Shown: in pieces, positions 8,156 to 16,405 of the stretch
Layout of the letters: every line of letters starts with the position of its first letter
How positions within the stretch are numbered: the stretch's first letter is position 1
Assembly (NCBI GenBank): GCA_020073365.1
Contig: JAIQFL010000024.1
Location: 1 to 52,366 of the forward strand
DNA from: Terriglobia bacterium
GTDB taxonomy: Bacteria > Acidobacteriota > Terriglobia > Bryobacterales > Bryobacteraceae
Reading direction: 5' to 3'
Length of the DNA stretch: 52,366 nucleotides
The notes under the pieces: model-generated
Databases searched by the model: none
What the model was told of the DNA's origin: nothing
What the model saw: the letters and a program-made list of their open reading frames with translations, nothing else
Made by a program: the position numbers and the translations under genes

Positions 8156-10573
8156 CTACGCGTCTCTCAGCAGATCCATCGGCACAGCTCGCGAGACCCG
8201 CCGCGATGGGGCCAGCGACGCAACCAGCGCCACGACCAGCACTACCGCGACTACCGCGCCGATGCTCACCGGGTCGGCCGGGCCGACGCCGAGTAACTGG
8301 CCCTTCAACCAGGGGCTCGCCATTACAAACACCGCGAGGCCAGCGGCCGTTCCGCCGGCAGCCAGCCGCAAGCCGTGACCCAGCACCAGGTTCCGGATCT
8401 CGCCGGCGCTCGCGCCCAGCGCCACCCGGATGGCCATTTCCCGCGAGCGCTCGGACGCGCGAAACGCCACGATGCCGTACACCCCGACCGCCGTAAGCAA
8501 CAGCGCCAGCGCGCCGAACGCGCCCACCAGCCGGGTGGTGGCGTTGCGGCTGACCAGGCTGCGATCCACGAGGAAGTCGAGCGGTTTCACCCCTACGCGT
8601 TGGATGCGCGGGTCCTGCTCCGCCACCACCTTGGCGATGGCTTGCGCCAGGGCCGGATCATCGCGGAGCGTGCGGACTACATACCCGCCGCCATCCATGC
8701 CCACCTGCGACACCGACAGGAAGATCTCCGGGATGGGGTCGTGGTCCAGGCTGGCCTGGCGCGTGTCGCCCACCACGCCGACAATCTCCCAGGCCACGCC
8801 CAGCGGGTTCAGCTCGCTCACCCAGCGGATGTCCAGCAGGGTTCCGAGCGGTCGGCGGTCGCGGAGATAGGCGCGGGCGAACGTCTGGTTCACAATCGCC
8901 ACACGGTGATAGCCCGTGCGATCGTCCTGCCACGAAAAGTCGCGCCCCTCGATCAGCGGAATCCCCATGGCGGCGAAATAACCGGGAGTGGCAGTGTTCA
9001 CCCACGACCGCGGCCGTTGCGGAACCGGAATGTTCGCGCCCCAGATCTGAAACGACCCACCCGGTCCGATGGTCCCGCCGCGCAACGGCAGCCGCTGTGT
9101 CGCCCCGACACTCTCCACGCCTGGCAGCTCGGCCAGCCTGCGCGCCAGTTCCCGGTGGAATGCGATCTCCTTCAGCCCCGTATCGTAGCGCTTCTCCGGC
9201 AGCCCGATGCCGAATTCCAGCGCGTGCGCCGTTTCGAATCCCGGGTTGGTGGCCAGCAGCCGGAAGAAACTGCGCAGCAGCAGGCCCGCGCTCAACAACA
9301 GCACCACGCTGAGCGCCACCTGCGTCAAGACCAGCGCCCCCCGAAGCCCGCTGCGCGACCCGCGCGAATTCCGCCGTCCGCCGGCCTTGATCATGGCGGA
9401 GAGGTCGGCGCGGCGCATCGCGAGCGTGGGGGCCGCGGCGAGCAAAATGGTTACCGCCAGCGCCAAACCCACGGCGAAGGCGAAGGCGCCGCCGTCCAGA
9501 CGGAGGGGCTCGGCCTGTCCCGCGCCCGGCACGATTTCGGGAACCACGCGCAGTACCAGCTTCGCGGCCACCAGTCCGCAGCCGGCCCCGGCGATGCTCA
9601 GCACCGCGGCTTCCGCGAAGAACTGGCGGGCGATCCGTCCCAGCCCCGCGCCGAGCGACGCGCGAATGGCCATCTCGTGGCTGCGGCCAAGGCAGCGTGC
9701 CAGCGCCAGTCCGGCCACGTTGGCGCACGCGATCGTGAGCAGCAGGAAAGCGACCGCGAGCAGCAGAAACAGCGGCTCGCGGCGGCTTCCCGTCATGGCT
9801 TCATCCAACGGCTGCAACCCGGCGGTGCGACCGCGATTAGTTTGCGGATACTCGGCGGCCAGGCCCGCGGCCGCGGCTTCCAGTTGCGCCCGCGCCAGCA
9901 CCAGGCTCGTTCCAGCCTTCATGCGGGCAATGGCATTTTGCGATCCCAGCCGGCCGCAACAGTAGTCCCGGTGGCTCAGCGGAATGAAGGCATCGGGGAC
10001 CACCCGATCCATGAGATATTCGAATCCCCGCGGCATCACCCCGATCACCGTGTGCGGCTCCTCATTCAGGAAGACCTTGCGCCCGATGACCCCGGGATCG
10101 GCCGAGAACATGGTTCGCCAAAGCCGGTCGGTCAGCAGGATGAGGTGGGCTTCGGCAAATTCCTCTTCTTCCCGGAAGGTTCGGCCCAGCGCCGGCGGCA
10201 CTTTCACCACGTGGAAGAACTCCGCCATCACCATTCCGGTCTGGATCACGGTGACGGGGTCGCGGTCGCCGAGGGTCAGGCCGAACGATCGGGACTGATA
10301 GACGGCCATGGCTTCGAAAGCCGTGGTGCGTGCCCGCCAGTCGAGGAGGTTAGCTTCCGCCACGCCGCGAGGCTTCCGGTCCACGGTGGTTTCATAGAGG
10401 GATACCAGCCGCTGTGGCTCGGGGTATGGAAGGGGTCTGAGGAGAAGGGTGTTGAGTGCGGAGAAGGCCCCGGTATTGGCGCCCACCCCCAAGGCGAGGG
10501 TCAGGACGGTGGAAATCGCGAACGCGGGAGCGCGCATCATCGCGCGCGTGGCGAAACGAAGGTCAGAGAGCAT
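8156..10573 (-). CDS. ADOP-family (MacB-like) ABC transporter permease
   Basis: About 805 residues from ATG 10573 (MLSDLRFATRAM); an upstream extension is possible but does not look like the family. The start LRFATRAMMRAPAFAISTVLTLALGVGANTG is typical of acidobacterial duplicated orphan permeases. The protein has two copies of the MacB layout: a membrane helix, a large periplasmic domain (e.g. VIGVMPRGFEY and VGVVGDTRQASL), and an FtsX domain of three helices (LAVAFLLLTIACANVAGLALARCLGRSHEMAIRASLGA; ALLLTAVGVYGIVAFRASERSREMAIRVALGA). The ATPase partner is not adjacent, as usual for this family. Role: probably mechanotransmission or efflux of peptides or lipids; not determined. Confidence 0.88.
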   Translation of the reverse strand: MLSDLRFATRAMMRAPAFAISTVLTLALGVGANTGAFSALNTLLLRPLPYPEPQRLVSLYETTVDRKPRGVAEANLLDWRARTTAFEAMAVYQSRSFGLTLGDRDPVTVIQTGMVMAEFFHVVKVPPALGRTFREEEEFAEAHLILLTDRLWRTMFSADPGVIGRKVFLNEEPHTVIGVMPRGFEYLMDRVVPDAFIPLSHRDYCCGRLGSQNAIARMKAGTSLVLARAQLEAAAAGLAAEYPQTNRGRTAGLQPLDEAMTGSRREPLFLLLAVAFLLLTIACANVAGLALARCLGRSHEMAIRASLGAGLGRIARQFFAEAAVLSIAGAGCGLVAAKLVLRVVPEIVPGAGQAEPLRLDGGAFAFAVGLALAVTILLAAAPTLAMRRADLSAMIKAGGRRNSRGSRSGLRGALVLTQVALSVVLLLSAGLLLRSFFRLLATNPGFETAHALEFGIGLPEKRYDTGLKEIAFHRELARRLAELPGVESVGATQRLPLRGGTIGPGGSFQIWGANIPVPQRPRSWVNTATPGYFAAMGIPLIEGRDFSWQDDRTGYHRVAIVNQTFARAYLRDRRPLGTLLDIRWVSELNPLGVAWEIVGVVGDTRQASLDHDPIPEIFLSVSQVGMDGGGYVVRTLRDDPALAQAIAKVVAEQDPRIQRVGVKPLDFLVDRSLVSRNATTRLVGAFGALALLLTAVGVYGIVAFRASERSREMAIRVALGASAGEIRNLVLGHGLRLAAGGTAAGLAVFVMASPWLKGQLLGVGPADPVSIGAVVAVVLVVALVASLAPSRRVSRAVPMDLLRDA

Positions 10574-10761
10574 CCGTGTGACCAATATAGCTCCTGGCCC
10601 GTGGAGGGTCGCGCGGCAGGTTGACACGCGCTGACTGCTCACGTCCCTAAAGTAATGGAAGTCCGTTCCCGCCGGAGGGCAAATCGGCTGGCTGGCAACC
10701 ACCCCGGCAAGACGCAGCTACGAGCTTCCAAAATGGTGTACGATGCTTCCGTGAATCCTGC

Positions 10762-13146
10762 ATGACGCACCCACGTCTCTACATCGCGATCTGTTGTGCT
10801 CTCTGTCTCGCTCTGCTGGCCGGTTCCTCCTCGCCGGCCGCAGCGCCCGCACCAGGCGAGGCTCTCCACGAAGTGCCGCTCGCCGCCGTCGATATCACGG
10901 ACGATTTCTGGGCTCCCAGGATCGAGGTCAACCGTTCCGTGTCCATCCAGCACTGCTTCCGCAAGTTCGAGCAGAGCCGCGGATTCGACAACCCGCGCTT
11001 GATCGAGGCGGCCGCGTACATGCTGGCCAAACAGCCGGATCCCGCGTTGGAGAAGTACGTCAAGGGTCTGATCGACCGGGAAGTTGCCGGCGTCGAGGTG
11101 CGGATTTCCAGTCCGGATCGCGTCATTCGCGTTTCCGGCTATTTCTTCGAAGCCGCCGTGGCCTGGTACCGCGCCACCGGCCAGCGCAAGATGCTGGATG
11201 CCGCGCTCAAAGCCATCGATGCCATGGACGCCGCCTACGGTCCCGGCAAGCGCACCTACATCCCCGGGCACGAGGGCCTCGATATCGGGCTGGTCGCCAT
11301 GTACCGGCAAACCGGAGACCAACGGTATCTCAAGCTGGCGCAGTTTTTCCTCGATGAACGGGGCAAAGACGGCTACCCGCGCCAGGGCGAATACGCGCTT
11401 GACCGCACCTATGCGCAGGACCACAAGCCCGTAATCCAACAGACCGAGGCCGTAGGCCATTGCGTGCGGGCAACCTACCTCTACATTCCCCTGACCGACA
11501 TCGCGGCTTTCACGGCGCGCGGCGAGTATGCGCGCGCTGCGGACGCCATCTGGCAGGACGCCGTGTACCGCAAGACGTATGTCACCGGCAGCATCGGGTC
11601 CGTGCGGTTCCACGAGCAGTTCGGGGAGCCCTACGAGTTGCCCAACCTGAGCGGATGGAGCGAAACCTGCGCTTCCTACGGGAATTTCGTTTGGAACCAG
11701 CGCATGTTCCTACTGCACCGGGATGCCCGCTATGTGGACCTGATGGAGCGCGTTCTCTACAACGGTTTCCTGGACGGAGTCTCGCTGAAGGGAGACCGCT
11801 TCTTCTATCAGAACCCCCTGAGCTCGTACGGCAACTACGACCGGTTCGACTGGATCGATACGCCATGCTGTCCTCCCAACGTCGTGCGCTTGATGGCATC
11901 GCTCGGCAAGTATGTCTACGCGACGGATGACTCCGGCATTTACGTGAACCTCTTCGTCGGGTGCAACGCCCGGATCGACGTGGCAGGCCATCGCGTGACC
12001 CTGCGTCAGCAGACCCGCTATCCCTGGGATGGGGCAGTCAGGATCGGCGTGGACCCGGATACCGCCCGCACCTTCCCGGTATTCGTTCGGATTCCGGGAT
12101 GGACGGGCAATCAGGTTATGGCCGGAGACCTGTATCGCTTCCTCGACAGCAGCCGCAACCCGGTCATCCTCAAAGTCAATGGCCGCACGGTCAACCCCGC
12201 CATGGCCAACGGCTACGCGCGGATCGACCGCCGGTGGAGCGTCGGCGACACCATCGAATTGAACCTGCCGATGCCCGTGCGGCGCGTGGAAGCGGACCCG
12301 CGGGTGAAGGAGGACGAAGGCCGTGTGGCGCTGGAACGGGGTCCGCTGGTCTATGCCGCCGAATGGGCGGATAACGGAGGGCAGGTCCATAACCTGGTGG
12401 TGCCCGACGACGCGCAACTCCATAGCGAGTTCCGCAAGGATCTGCTAAACGGCGTGGAGGTGATCACCGGCACAGTGCGTTCTCTAAGCCGGAACGCGGC
12501 TGGCACGGCGGTGCAGGAGCGGCCGCACCAACTGGTCGCCATCCCTTATTTCGCGTGGGCCAATCGGGGAATGGGGGAGATGGCCGTGTGGATGCCGCGG
12601 CGCACGGAGAAGGCTCGCGTCAGTCCCATACTGCCCCCCGATCCGATCGCCCGGGTTCGCTCTTCCGGAGGAATCGAGAAAAAGTGGACCGGATACAACG
12701 ACCAGAACGACGATCTGGCGGCGGTCTATGATGCCGTAGATCCCCTGAGTTCCGCCGATGAATCGCACCTCTATTTCCGCATACGCCCCGGCCCTGGCGA
12801 ACGCGCCTGGGTGGAGTACGAATTCAAGAGGCCGGCGAAAGTGTCATCGGCCGAAGTGTATTGGTTGAACGACAAACGCTTCTGCCGCCTGCCCGCATCA
12901 TGGCGCATCGTCTACAAGGATGGGGACTATTGGTTACCGGTGCGCGCCGCCGGCGCCTACGGCATCGAGAAGGACCGGTTCAATACGGTAACCTTCGACC
13001 CCGTCACGACGACCGCCGTGCGGCTGGAGTCGGAGCCGAAGACCGTCCACTACAATGCCGGCGAGATCGGCCCGCCCGGCGCCCTGTTCCTGACAACCGA
13101 TATCGATTGGCGCGAGTTGGGGATCATTGAATGGCGGGTGCGATGA
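10762..13146 (+). CDS. GH127 family glycoside hydrolase (DUF1680), putative beta-L-arabinofuranosidase
   Basis: A secreted protein of 794 residues with a cleavable signal peptide (LYIAICCALCLALLAGSSSPAAA). The (alpha/alpha)6 barrel shows GH127 hallmarks: VDITDDFWAPRIEVNR at the start of the mature protein, the metal and catalytic residues of SETCASYGNFVWNQRM (Glu and first Cys), and DTPCCPPNVVR (the Cys pair). In characterised GH127 enzymes these residues bind zinc and one cysteine is the nucleophile. After the beta-sandwich (PVRRVEADPRVKEDEGRVALERGPLVY) there is an extra C-terminal domain of about 150 residues, likely a carbohydrate-binding jelly roll. Expected to trim L-arabinofuranose or related sugars from plant polymers in the periplasm or outside. 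Confidence 0.87.
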   Translation: MTHPRLYIAICCALCLALLAGSSSPAAAPAPGEALHEVPLAAVDITDDFWAPRIEVNRSVSIQHCFRKFEQSRGFDNPRLIEAAAYMLAKQPDPALEKYVKGLIDREVAGVEVRISSPDRVIRVSGYFFEAAVAWYRATGQRKMLDAALKAIDAMDAAYGPGKRTYIPGHEGLDIGLVAMYRQTGDQRYLKLAQFFLDERGKDGYPRQGEYALDRTYAQDHKPVIQQTEAVGHCVRATYLYIPLTDIAAFTARGEYARAADAIWQDAVYRKTYVTGSIGSVRFHEQFGEPYELPNLSGWSETCASYGNFVWNQRMFLLHRDARYVDLMERVLYNGFLDGVSLKGDRFFYQNPLSSYGNYDRFDWIDTPCCPPNVVRLMASLGKYVYATDDSGIYVNLFVGCNARIDVAGHRVTLRQQTRYPWDGAVRIGVDPDTARTFPVFVRIPGWTGNQVMAGDLYRFLDSSRNPVILKVNGRTVNPAMANGYARIDRRWSVGDTIELNLPMPVRRVEADPRVKEDEGRVALERGPLVYAAEWADNGGQVHNLVVPDDAQLHSEFRKDLLNGVEVITGTVRSLSRNAAGTAVQERPHQLVAIPYFAWANRGMGEMAVWMPRRTEKARVSPILPPDPIARVRSSGGIEKKWTGYNDQNDDLAAVYDAVDPLSSADESHLYFRIRPGPGERAWVEYEFKRPAKVSSAEVYWLNDKRFCRLPASWRIVYKDGDYWLPVRAAGAYGIEKDRFNTVTFDPVTTTAVRLESEPKTVHYNAGEIGPPGALFLTTDIDWRELGIIEWRVR

Positions 13147-13211
13147 AGGCTCGCTGAACTCCGCAGGTATGCTGACGCATATCGGAATTGGCAGCGCGGA
13201 TCTGTTGTCCG

Positions 13212-13622
13212 CTATCGACTCCCGGTCAGCTCTTTCAGAAGGTCAGGGTGCCGGTCCAGGAGTCTAAAAAGGTTCACAACCGCAGGCAAAGGCGCCGCTT
13301 CTCCACGCTCATACCGCGAGAACGCGTTGTGGCCGCCACCCGTCAGCTCGGCGGCCATGGCTTGGCTGAGGCCGAGCTTCCTGCGGATCCGACGGATCTC
13401 CGACCGTTGCGCGGCACGCGCCTGCAGCACCAGTTTGTCGCCTGCCGCGGCGTACCGTTTCGCGCTTCTCTGGTCGAATTCAATCTCCCCACAAGAGGAA
13501 CAACGCCGTCCCGACAGGCCCTTCACTTCGGCGGACACACCCTTATGGGAAATCCGGAATGTCTCGCCTTTGAAAGGCACGGCGCCTGGAGCGCCACAGT
13601 TTGCGCACGCTTGGTATCTCAT
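13212..13622 (-). CDS. mqsA: Antitoxin MqsA (YgiT-type zinc finger, HTH)
   Basis: A 136-residue antitoxin with two CxxC pairs for zinc in the N-terminal toxin-binding domain (CANCGAPG and CSSCGE) and a C-terminal HTH-XRE DNA-binding domain (LGLSQAMAAELTGGGHNAFSRYERGE). MqsA neutralises MqsR and represses the shared promoter. It starts eight bases after the toxin stop, in the usual toxin-first order of mqsRA. It appears intact although its toxin is frameshifted. Confidence 0.9.
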   Translation of the reverse strand: MRYQACANCGAPGAVPFKGETFRISHKGVSAEVKGLSGRRCSSCGEIEFDQRSAKRYAAAGDKLVLQARAAQRSEIRRIRRKLGLSQAMAAELTGGGHNAFSRYERGEAAPLPAVVNLFRLLDRHPDLLKELTGSR

Positions 13623-13629
13623 TTCACTT

Positions 13630-13927
13630 CTACTTAAACTGGATCACTGGCGCCCGGTCGCGCATCGTGATCTTGATATAGGCCTCTTTGTCAACCGGTG
13701 TGGGCGCGTAATAGACGTCTTGCCAAATGCGGTGATCGGCGTAGGTCGTCATCGACTTATAGAAGTCTCGCCGCGCCAATGCCGCTATAACCGCGAGCAT
13801 CTCACGGCTGGTCAGTCCCATGTCCCTGCCGCCATCGAGCGCCGTCTTTGTGAAGGGCGGCCGGCCCGAGACGCGCGACCTGCGCTAGAATCGCCGCAAG
13901 ATCGTAGTGCGGGGTCGGCTTCTCCAC
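13630..13927 (-). pseudogene. mqsR: Toxin MqsR, broken by a one-base frameshift
   Basis: MqsR is a ribosome-independent mRNA interferase of the RelE fold. The start reads VEKPTPHYDLAAILAQVARLGPAA from GTG 13925-13927, and the rest reads TALDGGRDMGLTSREMLAVI...WQDVYYAPTPVDKEAYIKITM in the next frame. An extra C in the run at about 13861-13864 explains the break; removing it would restore a normal 98-residue toxin. As written only an internal ATG at 13821 could start the conserved part (63 residues), which would lack the N-terminal strand and helix. Either a real inactivation that left the antitoxin behind, or a sequencing error. Confidence 0.8.
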
Positions 13928-13933
13928 ACAGAC

Positions 13934-13962
13934 ATTCTACCCTATAAGGGTAGCCGCTTCAA
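13934..13962 (-). promoter_or_regulatory. Autoregulated promoter and operator of mqsRA
   Basis: On the minus strand there is TTGAAG (13957-13962), a 17-base spacer, and TAGAAT (13934-13939), a good sigma70 pair. The spacer and first -10 bases form a palindrome CTACCCT-tat-AGGGTAG (13937-13953), 7-bp perfect arms, well placed for MqsA. Transcription would start only a few bases before the GTG start, so the message may be nearly leaderless. Confidence 0.7.
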
Positions 13963-14095
13963 CCTTCAACTGCGCTCCGCTCTCACTGGAGGCGGAGCCG
14001 AAGACGGTGGTGGGCGGTTCCACGGTCTACCAGGCGTGACTTCGCCGCAAACCAGCGGGATGTTGTTTAGGCCGTTTCCAATCTGGCCAAGGACC

Positions 14096-14980
14096 CTAAA
14101 CCGAAGCGATCTTGAAATCTACGATCTTATGATCGGTCATCGACTCCCGGTTCATCGTAAAGATTCCGGAGCCGTTGACGCTGACGACGCTATACCAGCT
14201 TTCCCACAGCCCCGGGTCGTGGGACGCGGTTGACTCGACCGCCCACACCGCCGGCCCCCGGCCTCGGCTTGCAGGACGGAATCGCCCTGGCTGGGTGATG
14301 ACGATGTGACCCGCATTCTTGACGCTGCCTCCCGGAATGACGTGGCCCCTTGGATCGACCTTCCCCATGATGTAGGATCGGGCGGGGTTCAGTTCATCCC
14401 ATCGGCGGATCGCCTTCCTGTGGTCGAAATACCCGTCGATCGAGACATCCGGACCTTCCTGGTGCTTGGCAATGCCGAGATTGGTCCAGCTCAGTTGGCG
14501 GTTGACGTGCCACAAGTAATTGCCGACAAATCCGTTGCAATCGAGGCCCAGCGCTTTGTCGGCGTATTTCTGTAGACCGTCCGGCGCGAGGTCCCAATGG
14601 TCGACGAGTTGAAGCACGAGCTGGCAATGCTCGGGCGCGCCCTTGCCTACAAAGACGTACCGGGCCATAGCAGAGAGCTGTTTCAGAAAGTCGGACCCGA
14701 CCTTTTCCGGCCCCGTCACCGTCTGCTCCTTCACGGCGAAGGAGCTATCCCGATTCCGTTGCAGGATTCGAAAGGAGCGGGCGCCGGGGTCGACGCGAAG
14801 TTCCATGTCGACGTGATGCTTGCTCAGGCTGTTGAAGAATGCCTTGGACGCGGCTTCGTCCACATCATGGCCCGGTAGCCCTCTAAGCCTGTACTGGTTC
14901 ACACTGACTTCCGCGGTCCCACCGTCGGCCAGCAGAACCTGCAGTTTTTCGTATCTCGTTTTGTATCCGCTTGGACTCAT
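14096..14980 (-). CDS. Uncharacterised protein with an NlpC/P60-like Cys-His region
   Basis: 294 residues from ATG 14980, chosen because TGGAGT sits six to ten bases upstream; a longer form to 15055 is open but unsupported. No signal peptide or membrane helix. The second half holds LGLDCNGFVGNYLWH, which resembles the catalytic DCSGFV motif of NlpC/P60 cysteine peptidases, followed about 90 residues later by AGHIVIT and then VWAVESTAS, in the order expected for Cys, His and a third polar residue. I therefore suspect a papain-like amidase or peptidase fold, possibly on cell-wall peptide or amide bonds. The N-terminal 130 residues are not recognised. It lies downstream of another orphan hydrolase-like gene in the same direction. 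Confidence 0.55.
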   Translation of the reverse strand: MSPSGYKTRYEKLQVLLADGGTAEVSVNQYRLRGLPGHDVDEAASKAFFNSLSKHHVDMELRVDPGARSFRILQRNRDSSFAVKEQTVTGPEKVGSDFLKQLSAMARYVFVGKGAPEHCQLVLQLVDHWDLAPDGLQKYADKALGLDCNGFVGNYLWHVNRQLSWTNLGIAKHQEGPDVSIDGYFDHRKAIRRWDELNPARSYIMGKVDPRGHVIPGGSVKNAGHIVITQPGRFRPASRGRGPAVWAVESTASHDPGLWESWYSVVSVNGSGIFTMNRESMTDHKIVDFKIASV

Positions 14981-15167
14981 AAGACTCCATTCGAGGGCGT
15001 TCAATCGGCGCCAGCCGCCACATCCCATCACTCTTACATGCGGACAACGCGCCAAAAATTAGCGCGATCGGCCTAAAATCTCACCTCCAACAGTCCGAAA
15101 GCCCCCTGGCGGGCCGGTGTCCAGACACGCCTCGTCGCGTTCACAACGCACAACTCACTGAGTAATC

Positions 15168-16097
15168 TTACCTATGCACCATTCGCTTCTTGTCATCGGG
15201 GTCGGTCCCGTTCGTTCCTATGCGCCGGCACCGGTCGAGCCAGAATTTCTGCATCAGATTGTCATGCTTAACCATGCGGCTTTCTTCCCTGCCCCTCACC
15301 CTGAAGAACTCAACGCCTTCCATCACAAAGATATTGGGCTTCCGCTTCGTCGCCAGCTCCCGCGAATGCTTCTCGGTATCGTTGAAATAGGCATACACGG
15401 GAACGCTGACTGTCTCGAAGAACCCGGCTGTGCCGCGGTACATGATGTCAAAGCCCCAGATCTCCTTGATTTTGCTTTTGTATTTCTTTATGCTCGACAG
15501 AATTGACGTGATGGGTCCGAACGCTCCGGAGTGTCCGGCGATAATCAGTTGATCTATGTCGGGTGGCTTGGGAGGCGCAAATTGCGGCGGCCCCAATTTA
15601 TGGAGCTGAGCCAACACATGGTCCAGGTGATCATCGATATTCGTGCCCAGGTTGCCGAACTCCGCGCCCGCCGTTTGCCCCAAGGTCGGCGCCACCAGGA
15701 TGAAGGGCTGCCCGCTCTTGCTTAGTCCTTGACGCAACGGCAACTCGGGTAAGCTCCAATAGTCCCGAATGGTGCCGGTCTTATTCCAGATCCGAACCTT
15801 GTCGCCGTGCATGTATAGAATTACATTCACCGTGGCGCCGACTTTCACGCTCGGCGGAACGTACACACCCGTGATCTGGCCCGAAAGGCTGTCTATCGGG
15901 TCTAGCTCCTTTTTGAGGAAATCGCCAACACCGATGTCTTCCTGAACATAAAGCGTAACCGTCGGTATGGTCAGGTCCCTATAGCGGGCCGCTTCGCGTG
16001 CCATACCCCATACAGGTTCGAGCACCGGGCCTACCTTTGCGCCGATTTTGTTGATCGTGGCCTTTATGTACTCCTCGGCCTGCTGTATGCCTCCCAT
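15168..16097 (-). CDS. Putative alpha/beta-hydrolase-like protein
   Basis: 309 residues from ATG 16097, preceded by a strong AAGGAGAAG site. The sequence has the strand VNVILYMHGDKV (an oxyanion-type HG motif), PFILVAPTLG, and IIAGHSGAFGPI, a GxSxG nucleophile elbow. A possible Asp follows in YAYFNDTEKHS and a His in MVKHDNL. This pattern fits an esterase/peptidase-like serine hydrolase. There is no signal peptide, so it is cytoplasmic or exported by a non-Sec route. Transcribed in the same direction as the NlpC/P60-like gene 190 bases downstream; they may act together, but nothing shows the substrate. Confidence 0.55.
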   Translation of the reverse strand: MGGIQQAEEYIKATINKIGAKVGPVLEPVWGMAREAARYRDLTIPTVTLYVQEDIGVGDFLKKELDPIDSLSGQITGVYVPPSVKVGATVNVILYMHGDKVRIWNKTGTIRDYWSLPELPLRQGLSKSGQPFILVAPTLGQTAGAEFGNLGTNIDDHLDHVLAQLHKLGPPQFAPPKPPDIDQLIIAGHSGAFGPITSILSSIKKYKSKIKEIWGFDIMYRGTAGFFETVSVPVYAYFNDTEKHSRELATKRKPNIFVMEGVEFFRVRGREESRMVKHDNLMQKFWLDRCRRIGTNGTDPDDKKRMVHR

Positions 16098-16405
16098 CAA
16101 CTTCTCCTTCCACGATCAACTCTACGGTGGGCATGGACTGGAAAGCGTTTAGGACTCGTAAAACTTTAGTGAAGGCCCGCCGGCGTCGACAACTTCCCAG
16201 GGCCATCAGGGTTGTCCGCGGCGGGAAGCGCACCGGTCGCCACCGCGCGAACGCTGCCCCCGGCTGTGCGCCGGCAGGTGCTGTCTCTCCCGCGCTGCTG
16301 TGCGTCGTTCGCGCCGTAACCCCGACAGTGGGGCCACTGATGTGAGAACCCGTAGTGTCTCTACCCAACCTGGCGAGCAGAGCGAGCCCCTGGCCCCCAC
16401 AGCCC
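16098..16405. other. Intergenic region without recognisable genes
   Basis: About 300 bases between the stop of the second GH127 gene and the start of the hydrolase-like gene. I see no conserved protein in any frame, no tRNA and no strong palindrome. It must hold the promoter of the hydrolase-like gene. Confidence 0.5.

Noticed and set aside
8375..10624. 749-codon open frame on + opposite the ADOP permease
   Set aside because: Antisense shadow of a GC-rich gene: low-complexity Arg/Gln/His/Gly-rich translation without any known domain, while the minus strand gives a full ADOP protein.
13960..14095. Hairpin GCTCCGC...GCGGAGC as terminator of the 14096 gene or mqsRA
   Set aside because: It lies upstream of the mqsRA promoter and just after the 14096 gene's stop, but has an 11-base loop and no T-tract; too weak to list as a feature.
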